DNA of 64,000 nucleotides, from positions 504,501-568,500 of the forward strand of contig NZ_AP023033.1 of assembly GCF_019670125.1 (NCBI RefSeq), given 5' to 3'. The translations under genes and the position numbers were made by a program. Each line of letters starts with the position of its first letter. Positions within the stretch are counted from its first letter, which is position 1. Under the pieces are notes generated by a model. It saw only the letters and a list, made by a program, of their open reading frames with translations, was not told the DNA's origin and made no database searches. Shown piece by piece: positions 46,828-56,251 of this stretch. Origin of the DNA: Agarivorans aestuarii (lineage in GTDB: Bacteria > Pseudomonadota > Gammaproteobacteria > Enterobacterales > Celerinatantimonadaceae).

Positions 46828-47757
46828 ATGCCCCCAAGTTGTCGTGTAGCCGTGATCGGCGAGTGTATGGTAGAGCTTAAAAAAGTGTCGGGTAACTTAG
46901 AGCAAGGGTTTGGCGGTGACACTTTAAATACGGCTGTATATTTATCTCGATTAACTAAAGCTAACGGTGTTGTCACTTCTTATGTAACTGGCTTGGGGCG
47001 TGACCCGTTTAGCTTAGCCATGCTTAATGCTTGGAAAGGCGAAGCCTTGAATACTGATATGGTGTATCTCTCCGAGGATAAATTGCCGGGGATCTATGCC
47101 ATTGAAACCAGTGATGATGGCGAGCGTAGTTTTTTCTATTGGCGTAATGACTCTGCCGCAAAGTACTGGATGCATGGGCTAGAACCCAGCCAGTTAGCGA
47201 GCGAGCTTTCTAAACATCAAACCTTGTACTTGAGCGGTATTAGCTTAGCCATTTTGCCTAAGGAATATCGTCAAAAGCTAATTGATGCGCTAACTATTTG
47301 TAGAAAAAATGGCAGTAAAGTGGTGTTTGATAATAATTATCGCCCGACATTGTGGGGTGATCGTGCTGAAGCACAACAGTGTTATAGCCGCATTCTCACT
47401 ATTACCGATGTCGCATTGTTGACCTACGACGACGAGGTGATGCTCTGGGGTGATGAAACAGAAAAGCAAACTATTGCTAGAAGCCAACAATTTGGGGTTA
47501 CAGAGATTGTCGTCAAACGTGGCCCAGAGGCTTGTTTAGTTGTAACTGATAAAGGGCTGCAAGCTGTTGCAGCCAACTTAGTAGAAAATGTTGTCGACAC
47601 TACCGCGGCTGGTGATTCATTTAGTGCTGGTTATTTGGCTAAACGACTTAGCGGTGGTGATCCTATTCAGGCTGCTAAAGCGGGTCATGCTCTCGCTGGC
47701 AGCGTTATACAATTTCGCGGAGCGATAATACCTCGCGACGCTATGCCTACAATTTAA
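46828..47757 (+). CDS. kdgK: 2-keto-3-deoxygluconate kinase
   Basis: A 309-residue PfkB-family sugar kinase. The N-terminal sugar-binding motif is GGDTLNTAVYLSRL; the C-terminal signature DTTAAGDSFSAGYLAKR carries the catalytic Asp. It phosphorylates KDG to 2-keto-3-deoxy-6-phosphogluconate (KDPG). It follows dhuI by 142 bp, a gap that shows no clear terminator, and is 11 bp before eda. Confidence 0.92.
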   Translation: MPPSCRVAVIGECMVELKKVSGNLEQGFGGDTLNTAVYLSRLTKANGVVTSYVTGLGRDPFSLAMLNAWKGEALNTDMVYLSEDKLPGIYAIETSDDGERSFFYWRNDSAAKYWMHGLEPSQLASELSKHQTLYLSGISLAILPKEYRQKLIDALTICRKNGSKVVFDNNYRPTLWGDRAEAQQCYSRILTITDVALLTYDDEVMLWGDETEKQTIARSQQFGVTEIVVKRGPEACLVVTDKGLQAVAANLVENVVDTTAAGDSFSAGYLAKRLSGGDPIQAAKAGHALAGSVIQFRGAIIPRDAMPTI

Positions 47758-47768
47758 GGAAGATTTTT

Positions 47769-48392
47769 ATGGCAACGATTAGTCAACGCTTGAGTGAGAT
47801 CAAGGTGGTACCTGTTATTGCTATCAACGATGCATCAAAGGCAGTAAAACTTGCAGAGGTACTCATTGAAAATGGCCTCCCGTGTGCAGAGGTGACCTTT
47901 AGAACGGAACAGGCTGTTGCCGCTATAATGGCGATGCGTGAGGCTTACCCCGAGATGCTGATAGGCGCTGGAACCGTATTAAATGTTAAGCAGGTTAATC
48001 AAGCAATTGATGCTGGTGTTGATTTTGTGGTTAGCCCTGGTTTCAATCCTACAACGGTAAGGTATTGCCAACAGCGTGGTATGCCCATTATTCCTGGCAT
48101 TAACAACCCTAGCTTGGCAGAGCAAGCGATGGAACTCGGCTTAGATACCTTAAAGTTTTTTCCTGCTGAACCATCTGGTGGAGTTGGAATGCTAAAAGCT
48201 TTAAGTGCCGTTTACCCGATTAAATTTATGCCAACAGGTGGGGTAAACCCACAAAATGTAAAAGAGTACTTGGCCTTATCTAGTGTAATAGCATGTGGTG
48301 GCACATGGATGGTTCCTAACAAGCTCATTGATAACCAAAGCTGGGATGAGCTCGCATCTTTAGTTAGAAATGTAGCCTCTGTGATAGCTTAG
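47769..48392 (+). CDS. eda: KDPG aldolase
   Basis: A 207-residue class I aldolase of the KDPG/KHG family, splitting KDPG to pyruvate and glyceraldehyde-3-phosphate. The catalytic Glu is in CAEVTFRTE, and the Schiff-base Lys in LKFFPAEPSGG. Upstream AGGAAG suits the ATG. It is the last gene of the catabolic operon, so this operon leads uronates to central metabolism. The chromosome probably has its own eda elsewhere for the Entner-Doudoroff pathway. Confidence 0.95.
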   Translation: MATISQRLSEIKVVPVIAINDASKAVKLAEVLIENGLPCAEVTFRTEQAVAAIMAMREAYPEMLIGAGTVLNVKQVNQAIDAGVDFVVSPGFNPTTVRYCQQRGMPIIPGINNPSLAEQAMELGLDTLKFFPAEPSGGVGMLKALSAVYPIKFMPTGGVNPQNVKEYLALSSVIACGGTWMVPNKLIDNQSWDELASLVRNVASVIA

Positions 48393-48715
48393 GCAATGCT
48401 TTGTCCTTAATTCCCTCCTTTGCTTACTGATTAACTTGATAGTTTTTTAGTAAGCAATTCCTTAGCTTACATGATATTTGGAGATAGTTTTAACTTATTG
48501 TTTTAACTAAGTATGTTGTGAATTCCAATGCATGCTTTAAGACTATTTAGTGTTTCTACTTTATCTGCGATACACATCTATTTTCCTAAAAACTAGCAAC
48601 GTCTAGATCACAAATTCCCTTAAATTCCCTTTAATATGACTAGTTACTGTCTATTATTGAAACATTGTTTTAAAAAATTAATTCAAATGCTTGTTAAAAT
48701 GAAAAGGAATTCAAG
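48393..48715. other. Intergenic, operator and leader before symporter 1
   Basis: No gene is seen. A weak hairpin (TTGCTTACT at 48420 paired with AGTAAGCAA at 48449) follows eda. A 10-bp direct repeat AAATTCCCTT stands at about 48612-48631, and KdgR-like box E at 48656. The symporter leader carries AAAGGAATTCAAG before the ATG. Confidence 0.6.
48656..48674. promoter_or_regulatory. KdgR-like box E (symporter 1)
   Basis: ATTGAAACATTGTTTTAAA keeps the left half TGAAAC exactly and most of the right half (GTTTT for GTTTC). It lies 42 bp before the start of symporter 1. Confidence 0.6.
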
Positions 48716-50482
48716 ATGAATATCGATATGCTCGTAGTGGGCGTCTATTTTATCTTCATGATAGCGATAGGGGTCATCTTCAAACGATTTGCTGGTAGCT
48801 CTACTAGTGACTACTTCCGCGGGGGCGGCAAAATGCTTTGGTGGATGGTAGGTTCCACAGCATTTATGACGCAGTTTAGTGCTTGGACATTTACAGGAGC
48901 AGCGGGTAAAGCGTTCACGGATGGCTTCCCTATTATGGTTGTGTTCATGGCCAATGCGTTTGGTTTTTTGCTTTCTTGGTTGTACTTTTCTTACCGCTTC
49001 CGCCAAATGCGGGTGGTGACTCCTATCGAAGGGGTACGCCGTCGTTTTGGCACAACCAATGAACAAGTCTTTACCTGGGCAACCATGCCAACAAGCATTG
49101 TTTACACCGGTATTTGGTTAAATGGTTTAGCGCTGTTTGTTAGTGCAGTATTTAAAATTGATATTGAAACCACCATTGTTGCCACAGGCTTAATTGTTCT
49201 GTTTATTTCGGTGATTGGTGGAGCATGGGGTGTAGTAGCTTCAGATTTTGTACAAATGGTCGTTATCATGGCGGTAACGGTTGTGTGTGCGGTGGCTGCA
49301 TTAGTGAAGATTGGTGGTCCATCGAACTTAATTGAGCAATTCCCCGCAGAGAGTATTATGGGCTCAGGGATGAACTACCCATTACTGTTTATCTCTTGGT
49401 TTATCTTCATGTTCGTTAAGCAATTGCAAAACATCAATAACATGCAAGACTCATATCGATTCTTAACTGCTAAAGACTCTGTGAATGCGCGTAAAGCCGC
49501 TTTACTAGCCTTTGTGTTAATGCTAGTGGGTCCAGCGATTTGGTTCCTACCTCCTTGGGTAACCGCAGTTATTTATCCTGATGCAGCGACAGCGCATGCC
49601 GCAGAGTTAGGTAAAAAAGCGGCCGATGCGGTGTACTTGGTTTTTGTTGAAAAAGCGATGCCAGTAGGCATGGTTGGGCTGCTAATGTCTGCTGTTTTTG
49701 CAGCCACTATGTCATCTATGGATTCAGGCTTAAACCGTAACTCAGGCGTATTTGTACGTAACTTCTATGCGCCTATCATCAACAAAACTGCAGATGATAA
49801 GAAGTTAATGCGAGTGAGCCAACTAGTGACGCTGGTATTTGGCGTACTGATTATTATGGTGGCACTGTTCATCAACTCCCTACGAGGCTTAAGCCTATTT
49901 GATGCAATGATGTACGTGAGTACCTTATTGCAAATGCCAATTTTGGTGCCGTTATTCTTTGGTATGTTTATCAAGAAAACGCCAGATTGGGCGGCATGGG
50001 CCACCTTGGTTGTGGGCATGATAGTGTCTTACTTGGTGAGTTTTGTCTTCACGGCAGAAGTGATAAATAACTGGTTAAATCTAGAATCGCCATTTACTGG
50101 ACGTGAAGCGAAAGACTTAAAAGTACTCTTAGGTATTGTGGGTCACTTGGTAATTACAGGCGGGTTCTTCTGTCTTACTACTAAATTCTACAAAGCGCCA
50201 AAAGCAGAGCGTAGCAAAGAGCTAGCGGCTTTCTGGAATGATGTAGATACCCCAGTGATTGAGGGTGCAGGTCAAGACGAAATGGATCGCCAACAGCGTG
50301 AGATGTTGGGCAAATTAATCTTGGTATTTGGTGCGCTTGTGAGTGCGATGGTACTGATACCAAATCCATTCTGGGGACGTATGGCCTTTGTGTTCTGTGG
50401 CTTGGTGATTGTTACGGTGGGTAGCTTATTACTAAAAAGCGCTAGATCAACAGTAAAGTTACAAACTAGCTCAGTAGTCTAG
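48716..50482 (+). CDS. Sodium:solute symporter for uronates, intact copy
   Basis: A 588-residue SLC5/SSS-family symporter of about 14 helices. The start (MLVVGVYFIFMIAIGVIFKR and STSDYFRGGGKMLWW) and the QNINNMQDSYRFLTAKD segment fit the SSS family members in polysaccharide-degrading marine bacteria. It would carry mono- or oligo-uronates with Na+ across the inner membrane. Its gene is nearly identical over its whole coding length to the frameshifted gene at 52936-54696; only the flanks and the last 13 or so codons differ. A KdgR-like box lies 42 bp upstream. The beta-helix lyase gene follows. Confidence 0.9.
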   Translation: MNIDMLVVGVYFIFMIAIGVIFKRFAGSSTSDYFRGGGKMLWWMVGSTAFMTQFSAWTFTGAAGKAFTDGFPIMVVFMANAFGFLLSWLYFSYRFRQMRVVTPIEGVRRRFGTTNEQVFTWATMPTSIVYTGIWLNGLALFVSAVFKIDIETTIVATGLIVLFISVIGGAWGVVASDFVQMVVIMAVTVVCAVAALVKIGGPSNLIEQFPAESIMGSGMNYPLLFISWFIFMFVKQLQNINNMQDSYRFLTAKDSVNARKAALLAFVLMLVGPAIWFLPPWVTAVIYPDAATAHAAELGKKAADAVYLVFVEKAMPVGMVGLLMSAVFAATMSSMDSGLNRNSGVFVRNFYAPIINKTADDKKLMRVSQLVTLVFGVLIIMVALFINSLRGLSLFDAMMYVSTLLQMPILVPLFFGMFIKKTPDWAAWATLVVGMIVSYLVSFVFTAEVINNWLNLESPFTGREAKDLKVLLGIVGHLVITGGFFCLTTKFYKAPKAERSKELAAFWNDVDTPVIEGAGQDEMDRQQREMLGKLILVFGALVSAMVLIPNPFWGRMAFVFCGLVIVTVGSLLLKSARSTVKLQTSSVV

Positions 50483-50674
50483 ATTCAACGCGCATCATTG
50501 AAGATGCGCTCATCCTTTCTTTATAAACGATATCAATACATGAGGGCCGCTATAAGTAAATAGCGCCTCTTATTAGTCAAAGTGGCTAACGATTCTAGTG
50601 GTAAGTGGTATGTAGTAAGAGTCCAAGGTTTTTTTGGCATTTTAACTCTGTTTTCTTTCTATAAGGAGATTCAA

Positions 50675-52675
50675 ATGAAATTGAAAAAAGTGGCAGGTAC
50701 AGTGGTGCTTAGTTACTTAGTGGGGGCTTCGTGGGTATCAGCGGCACCTGGCTACAATGGAGGAGGGCCTCTACCTAGTCAATTTGATTTAGTGATTGAT
50801 GCCACCCAACATGGTGTTAATAGTAACGATGGAGTAGACGACTCCGATGCTCTGCAAGCCATTATCGATAATATGGTACCTAATAACCCCGATGCTCTTA
50901 CCTTGATTCAGCTTCCCGCAGGGGAAATTAACCTTAGCGACGAAATTCATGTTGATAAATCCGGCTTGGTTATTCGTGGTGCTGGTAGCGACCCAGTTAG
51001 TGGCACAAAAATCGTTGTTAAATCTTGGTCGCCATATGGGGTTGGAAGTGATAATGCGCCAGATTTTGATAAAAAATATTGGCCTGGTTTTGCTGTGTTT
51101 CGAGTTGAAACTCGCCAGATGCATGCCAAAGAACAGGCCTATGAGGGAAGTATAAACTTTCATTGGAAGCACTCTATTGAGTTTGCCGAAACCGCAAGTA
51201 TTGGCGATACCAGTGTGGTGCTTGAATCCGGTAAGGCTAAAGAGTTTTCTGTTGGTGATTTCATCTATATTGGTGCAGCGAGTGATAAAGCATTTCTCGA
51301 TAAAGGGCAAGTTCCCACGTCGCGACGAAGTGCTACGCATATTATGACCGGTCATATGCGTACTCAGATATTTAAAGTGCTGGAAGTGGATATTAGCTCA
51401 GATGAAGTGACACTTGATCGTCCGCTTGAATTTAACCTTCCGCTAAATAATGAGTCTGGCTATAACAGCAGAGCAATGCCCGTTACTGCCATCCAAAATT
51501 TTGGATTGCAAGATTTCTATTTAACCATGGATACCAGTGGCAGTGCCTGTGAGGGCTATAACACTGCAGCTTACTCACCGCAAAACCCGAATGGCGTGTT
51601 GTATCGTTACGAGAATGTTTGTTCTCAAGATGCTATCCATGGGGTCATTTTAAAGTGGGTACAAAATGGTTGGGTGAAAAACCTAAATATTGAAATGATT
51701 GGATCGCATCCAATTGTGACTGAGTTTGCAAAAGATGTAACGATATCAGATAACAATATTAATGGATCCTGGAATAAAGGTGCCGGGGGGAATGGATATT
51801 TTAGAGGCTCAAAGCTTTACGATAGTTGGATCAAAGACAATACCATCAAAAACATTCGACATTTAGCGCTACAGTGGTCGGCTACGGGTAACATTGTAGA
51901 GAATAACTATCTAAATGAAGATTTGAACTTACATGGTGGCTGGGAGCGCAATAACCTGATCCGTAATAATACTGTTGAAGTACCTTTTGAGCATCGTAGT
52001 TGGTCAAATGGGGCTCCAGAAGCGGGCTCGACATGGCAGCCTATTTGGGTTGGATCAGGTGATCACGCTAGTAAATGGTCTGGGCCAACTGGACCTAACA
52101 ACGTGTTGCTAAATAATACTTTTAAAAAGGCAAAAAGTGCTGGTCAGCCGATAGAAACTTGGGGCTTATTTGATACTCCTAACGTTGAGTACGCTCTAGG
52201 ATGGAATGGTAGTCAGTTTGAACATTTAAATGTTGATGGCGCGCCTATTGCTACTTGGAACCAACTAATTGCTGAAGGGGTATTTGCTCAAATCCCTCAC
52301 TCTGGTGTCAACACCGCTGGGGGATCTTGGCAACGACCTGTTACCGAACCTTCTGAGCCAGAAGAGCCGGTTGACCCTCCGGTAAACGCTGATTGTAGTG
52401 AAGTACTTAGTTATGCTTGGGGTAGCAAGCAAGAACTGATTATTCACGATGGTCTGTGTTTGCAAATAGATCGTCCCTTAGGCGATAAAACAGTGCAAGT
52501 GTGGGATAGTGACACTAACTCTAGCTGTGATTTTCGCGGCATGGTAAGAGCGCTCGATGATACTTCCGAACTGGTTGTGAGCTCTAATTATGTTAGTACT
52601 AAATCTCTTATTGGAAGCCTACTTAGCTTTAATAGTTCAAATGGTTGTAATTATTTAAAATTTAGAGCTTATTAG
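50675..52675 (+). CDS. Secreted beta-helix polysaccharide lyase-like protein
   Basis: A 666-residue protein, with a signal peptide (MKLKKVAGTVVLSYLVGASW, cleavage near VSA-AP) after AAGGAG. The start at 50582 given by the longest frame is not needed. Residues about 30-550 are a pectate-lyase-3-like right-handed beta-helix (FDLVIDATQHGVNSNDGVDD, then SDEIHVDKSGLVIRGAGSD, and many N-x-x-I-x-N rungs such as NNTVEVPFEHRS). A Pro/Glu-rich linker (SEPEEPVDPP, near 560) leads to a C-terminal domain of about 95 residues with four Cys, which I do not recognise. The island context suggests a uronan lyase or related enzyme. The exact PL family is uncertain. Confidence 0.75.
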   Translation: MKLKKVAGTVVLSYLVGASWVSAAPGYNGGGPLPSQFDLVIDATQHGVNSNDGVDDSDALQAIIDNMVPNNPDALTLIQLPAGEINLSDEIHVDKSGLVIRGAGSDPVSGTKIVVKSWSPYGVGSDNAPDFDKKYWPGFAVFRVETRQMHAKEQAYEGSINFHWKHSIEFAETASIGDTSVVLESGKAKEFSVGDFIYIGAASDKAFLDKGQVPTSRRSATHIMTGHMRTQIFKVLEVDISSDEVTLDRPLEFNLPLNNESGYNSRAMPVTAIQNFGLQDFYLTMDTSGSACEGYNTAAYSPQNPNGVLYRYENVCSQDAIHGVILKWVQNGWVKNLNIEMIGSHPIVTEFAKDVTISDNNINGSWNKGAGGNGYFRGSKLYDSWIKDNTIKNIRHLALQWSATGNIVENNYLNEDLNLHGGWERNNLIRNNTVEVPFEHRSWSNGAPEAGSTWQPIWVGSGDHASKWSGPTGPNNVLLNNTFKKAKSAGQPIETWGLFDTPNVEYALGWNGSQFEHLNVDGAPIATWNQLIAEGVFAQIPHSGVNTAGGSWQRPVTEPSEPEEPVDPPVNADCSEVLSYAWGSKQELIIHDGLCLQIDRPLGDKTVQVWDSDTNSSCDFRGMVRALDDTSELVVSSNYVSTKSLIGSLLSFNSSNGCNYLKFRAY

Positions 52676-52694
52676 CTATATAGAAAAACATATT

Positions 52695-52728
52695 AAGCCA
52701 AGATTCTTAGCTAGAATCTTGGCTTTTT
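52695..52728 (+). terminator. Terminator after beta-helix gene
   Basis: AAGCCAAGATTCT and AGAATCTTGGCTT arms with a 6-base loop (TAGCT region), followed by T-run. Confidence 0.85.
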
Positions 52729-52886
52729 TATTTTGTGTATTCCAGTAAACGTTGAGATTTTATTGCTCCTCGCTTTTGTTCGCGATAGTTCCTATGCCAC
52801 TTTCTCGCTTCCATCACCTAGTAATATATTCAGCATGGATCACATATTCTTATACGAACACTTTATTGAACCGCTATTAATGCAAT

Positions 52887-52905
52887 AATAAAACAACGTT
52901 TCAAA
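52887..52905. promoter_or_regulatory. KdgR-like box F (symporter 2)
   Basis: AATAAAACAACGTTTCAAA keeps AAAC-n3-GTTTCA, with A for G in the left half. It lies 31 bp before the symporter copy. Confidence 0.65.
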
Positions 52906-52935
52906 AAATAATTTGTGAGTGAGAAGGAGTTCCAA

Positions 52936-54696
52936 ATGAATATCGATATGCTCGTAGTGGGCGTCTATTTTATCTTCATGATAGCGATAGGGGTCATCTT
53001 CAAACGATTTGCTGGTAGCTCTACTAGTGACTACTTCCGCGGGGGCGGCAAAATGCTTTGGTGGATGGTAGGTTCCACAGCATTTATGACGCAGTTTAGT
53101 GCTTGGACATTTACAGGAGCAGCGGGTAAAGCGTTCACGGATGGCTTCCCTATTATGGTTGTGTTCATGGCCAATGCGTTTGGTTTTTTGCTTTCTTGGT
53201 TGTACTTTTCTTACCGCTTCCGCCAAATGCGGGTGGTGACTCCTATCGAAGGGGTACGCCGTCGTTTTGGCACAACCAATGAACAAGTCTTTACCTGGGC
53301 AACCATGCCAACAAGCATTGTTTACACCGGTATTTGGTTAAATGGTTTAGCGCTGTTTGTTAGTGCAGTATTTAAAATTGATATTGAAACCACCATTGTT
53401 GCCACAGGCTTAATTGTTCTGTTTATTTCGGTGATTGGTGGAGCATGGGGTGTAGTAGCTTCAGATTTTGTACAAATGGTCGTTATCATGGCGGTAACGG
53501 TTGTGTGTGCGGTGGCTGCATTAGTGAAGATTGGTGGTCCATCGAACTTAATTGAGCAATTCCCCGCAGAGAGTATTATACCAGGGATGAACTACCCATT
53601 ACTGTTTATCTCTTGGTTTATCTTCATGTTCGTTAAGCAATTGCAAAACATCAATAACATGCAAGACTCATATCGATTCTTAACTGCTAAAGACTCTGTG
53701 AATGCGCGTAAAGCCGCTTTACTAGCCTTTGTGTTAATGCTAGTGGGTCCAGCGATTTGGTTCCTACCTCCTTGGGTAACCGCAGTTATTTATCCTGATG
53801 CAGCGACAGCGCATGCCGCAGAGTTAGGTAAAAAGCGGCCGATGCGGTGTACTTGGTTTTGTTGAAAAGCGATGCCAGTAGGCATGGTTGGGCTGCTAAT
53901 GTCTGCTGTTTTTGCAGCCACTATGTCATCTATGGATTCAGGCTTAAACCGTAACTCAGGCGTATTTGTACGTAACTTCTATGCGCCTATCATCAACAAA
54001 ACTGCAGATGATAAGAAGTTAATGCGAGTGAGCCAACTAGTGACGCTGGTATTTGGCGTACTGATTATTATGGTGGCACTGTTCATCAACTCCCTACGAG
54101 GCTTAAGCCTATTTGATGCAATGATGTACGTGAGTACCTTATTGCAAATGCCAATTTTGGTGCCGTTATTCTTTGGTATGTTTATCAAGAAAACGCCAGA
54201 TTGGGCGGCATGGGCCACCTTGGTTGTGGGCATGATAGTGTCTTACTTGGTGAGTTTTGTCTTCACGGCAGAAGTGATAAATAACTGGTTAAATCTAGAA
54301 TCGCCATTTACTGGACGTGAAGCGAAAGACTTAAAAGTACTCTTAGGTATTGTGGGTCACTTGGTAATTACAGGCGGGTTCTTCTGTCTTACTACTAAAT
54401 TCTACAAAGCGCCAAAAGCAGAGCGTAGCAAAGAGCTAGCGGCTTTCTGGAATGATGTAGATACCCCAGTGATTGAGGGTGCAGGTCAAGACGAAATGGA
54501 TCGCCAACAGCGTGAGATGTTGGGCAAATTAATCTTGGTATTTGGTGCGCTTGTGAGTGCGATGGTACTGATACCAAATCCATTCTGGGGACGTATGGCC
54601 TTTGTGTTCTGTGGCTTGGTGATTGTTACGGTGGGTAGCTTATTACTAAAAAGCGCTAGAGAACAATCAGCATTAAATCTCAGTACAGCTAAATAA
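52936..54696 (+). pseudogene. Second sodium:solute symporter, frameshifted
   Basis: This is a near copy of the symporter at 48716-50482. Three single-base losses in homopolymers within about 40 bp (A6 to A5 near 53832, T5 to T4 near 53858, A5 to A4 near 53868) shift and then restore the frame; the first causes a stop after about 316 codons. The remainder resumes in frame from about 53872 to the end. An in-frame change near 53577 (codons for MGSG in copy 1 against IPG here) also differs. The last residues are unlike copy 1. The close clustering of three homopolymer losses suggests a sequencing or assembly error; a functional protein is then possible. Confidence 0.8.
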
Positions 54697-54702
54697 GCTT
54701 TT

Positions 54703-54731
54703 GCCTAGAGAGCTTAAAACCTCTCTAGGCC
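54703..54731 (+). terminator. Terminator after symporter 2
   Basis: GCCTAGAGAG and CTCTCTAGGC form a 10-bp perfect stem with a 9-base loop, and T-rich sequence follows. Confidence 0.75.
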
Positions 54732-54762
54732 TTTGTTTCGTGTTGAATCCATAAGTTCTTAG

Positions 54763-54792
54763 AAAATAACTTTAAATCAATTAGTTATTTTC
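54763..54792. promoter_or_regulatory. 10-bp inverted repeat before uxaC
   Basis: GAAAATAACT and its exact complement AGTTATTTTC are separated by 10 bases. They lie 25 bp before uxaC; no KdgR-type box is seen here, so a different control (for example by an UxuR/ExuR-type regulator) is possible. Confidence 0.45.
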
Positions 54793-54817
54793 CAATCACT
54801 TATTAAAAAACCTAATT

Positions 54818-56242
54818 ATGTCGGTATTTATACATCCAAACTTTTTGTTACAAGGGAATACAGCTGAAACGCTTTACCATAGCTACGCTGAGTCAATGCC
54901 TATTATTGATTTCCATAACCATTTAGAGGCTCAGGATATCTGGAACGACTACCAGTACCAAAATATTGCAGATGCTTGGTTGAGTCGCGATCACTATTTA
55001 TGGCGGGCATTACGCAGTAATGGCGTTGATGAGTTCTATATTACTGGAGGGGCGGATGCTTACAGTAAGTTTGAAAAGTGGTGTGAAACAATTCCTTATT
55101 TGGTCGGTAATCCCTTATATCATTGGTGTCATTATGAGCTAAAAAAGTACTTTAATATTGACCTGCTGCTCAACCCCGACAATTGTGATGAAATATGGCG
55201 GCGGTGTAATGATTTATTGCAGTCTAGCTCTCATTCGGTACGGCGTTTACTTATTGACAGTAAAGTAGAACTACTATGTACCACTGACAGTCCTCTTAGT
55301 AACTTGGTTTATCACCAACAACTTGCAGCCTCAGACTATCCTGTTCAGGTGCTACCCACTTTTCGTGCTGATGACTTACTAGCCATTGAGGAACCCAAAT
55401 TGTTTCTTAATATGCTTGAATCATTGAGCCAAGTTAGCGGAGTGGTGATTAGTGATTTTAGTTCTTACCTCAAGGCCATTTATTCCCGTATTGATTATTT
55501 TGCCGCCAATAACTGTCGCTTATCTGATTTGGGCTTAAAGGTTATTGATTTTGCTGAATATTCTTATGCAGACTTAGATGATTCGATAGCCAAACTGATT
55601 GGCGGAGAGAACTTAAGTAAGCTGGCAGAGACACAATTTAAAACTGCTATTTTTCACGCTTTAGGAAAGGCCTGTCATCAGCATGGGTGGTCTATGCAGT
55701 TGCATATTGGAGTGTTGAGTAATGTAAATAAGCGTCGTTGCAATACGTTGGGAAAGGGTACTGGTTTTAGTGTTATAGGTGACAATGCGATCGCTGAAAG
55801 CTTATGTAAGCTACTCAACTTGTTGGAAGAGGATCGCTGTTTACCTCAAACGATTTTGTATAGCCTAAATCCAAAAGATAACGTGGTCTTAGGCTCTATT
55901 ATTGGTGCATTTCAAGACAGTGATGCACAGCCAGGAAAAATCCAATTGGGCGCAGCTTGGTGGTTTAATGATCATCAATCTGGAATTGAAAAGCAGCTTA
56001 AGGATCTTGCTAACTTGGGGGCTCTTGGTCGCTTTGTTGGCATGTTGACAGACTCTAGAAGTGTTTTATCTATGTCGCGGCATGACTACTTTCGTCGCAT
56101 TTTATGCAATCTCTTAGGCGAGTGGATTGATAAAGGATATATGCCTAACGACCAAGCGCTAATTAAGCAAACCGTAGAAAATATTTGTTATAGAAATGCC
56201 AGGCAGTATTTTAATTTTCCACACCGGTTAGGTGATGTATAG
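54818..56242 (+). CDS. uxaC: Uronate isomerase UxaC
   Basis: UxaC interconverts D-glucuronate and D-fructuronate, and D-galacturonate and D-tagaturonate. The 474-residue length matches E. coli UxaC (470). Recognisable motifs are the metal-binding IDFHNHLEAQ, HYLWRALRSNGV, GNPLYHWCHYELKKYF and, near the C-terminus, RFVGMLTDSRSVLSMSRHDY and NICYRNARQYF. The start has no good Shine-Dalgarno. The heparinase-fold gene follows by 9 bp. The next steps (UxuA/UxuB or UxaA/UxaB) are not in the island, so chromosomal copies would be needed. Confidence 0.95.
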   Translation: MSVFIHPNFLLQGNTAETLYHSYAESMPIIDFHNHLEAQDIWNDYQYQNIADAWLSRDHYLWRALRSNGVDEFYITGGADAYSKFEKWCETIPYLVGNPLYHWCHYELKKYFNIDLLLNPDNCDEIWRRCNDLLQSSSHSVRRLLIDSKVELLCTTDSPLSNLVYHQQLAASDYPVQVLPTFRADDLLAIEEPKLFLNMLESLSQVSGVVISDFSSYLKAIYSRIDYFAANNCRLSDLGLKVIDFAEYSYADLDDSIAKLIGGENLSKLAETQFKTAIFHALGKACHQHGWSMQLHIGVLSNVNKRRCNTLGKGTGFSVIGDNAIAESLCKLLNLLEEDRCLPQTILYSLNPKDNVVLGSIIGAFQDSDAQPGKIQLGAAWWFNDHQSGIEKQLKDLANLGALGRFVGMLTDSRSVLSMSRHDYFRRILCNLLGEWIDKGYMPNDQALIKQTVENICYRNARQYFNFPHRLGDV

Positions 56243-56251
56243 GTATTCATT

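Noticed and set aside
48683-49066. 127-codon minus-strand frame, repeated at 52840-53286
   Set aside because: It is the antisense shadow of the symporter genes; it occurs twice only because the genes are duplicated.
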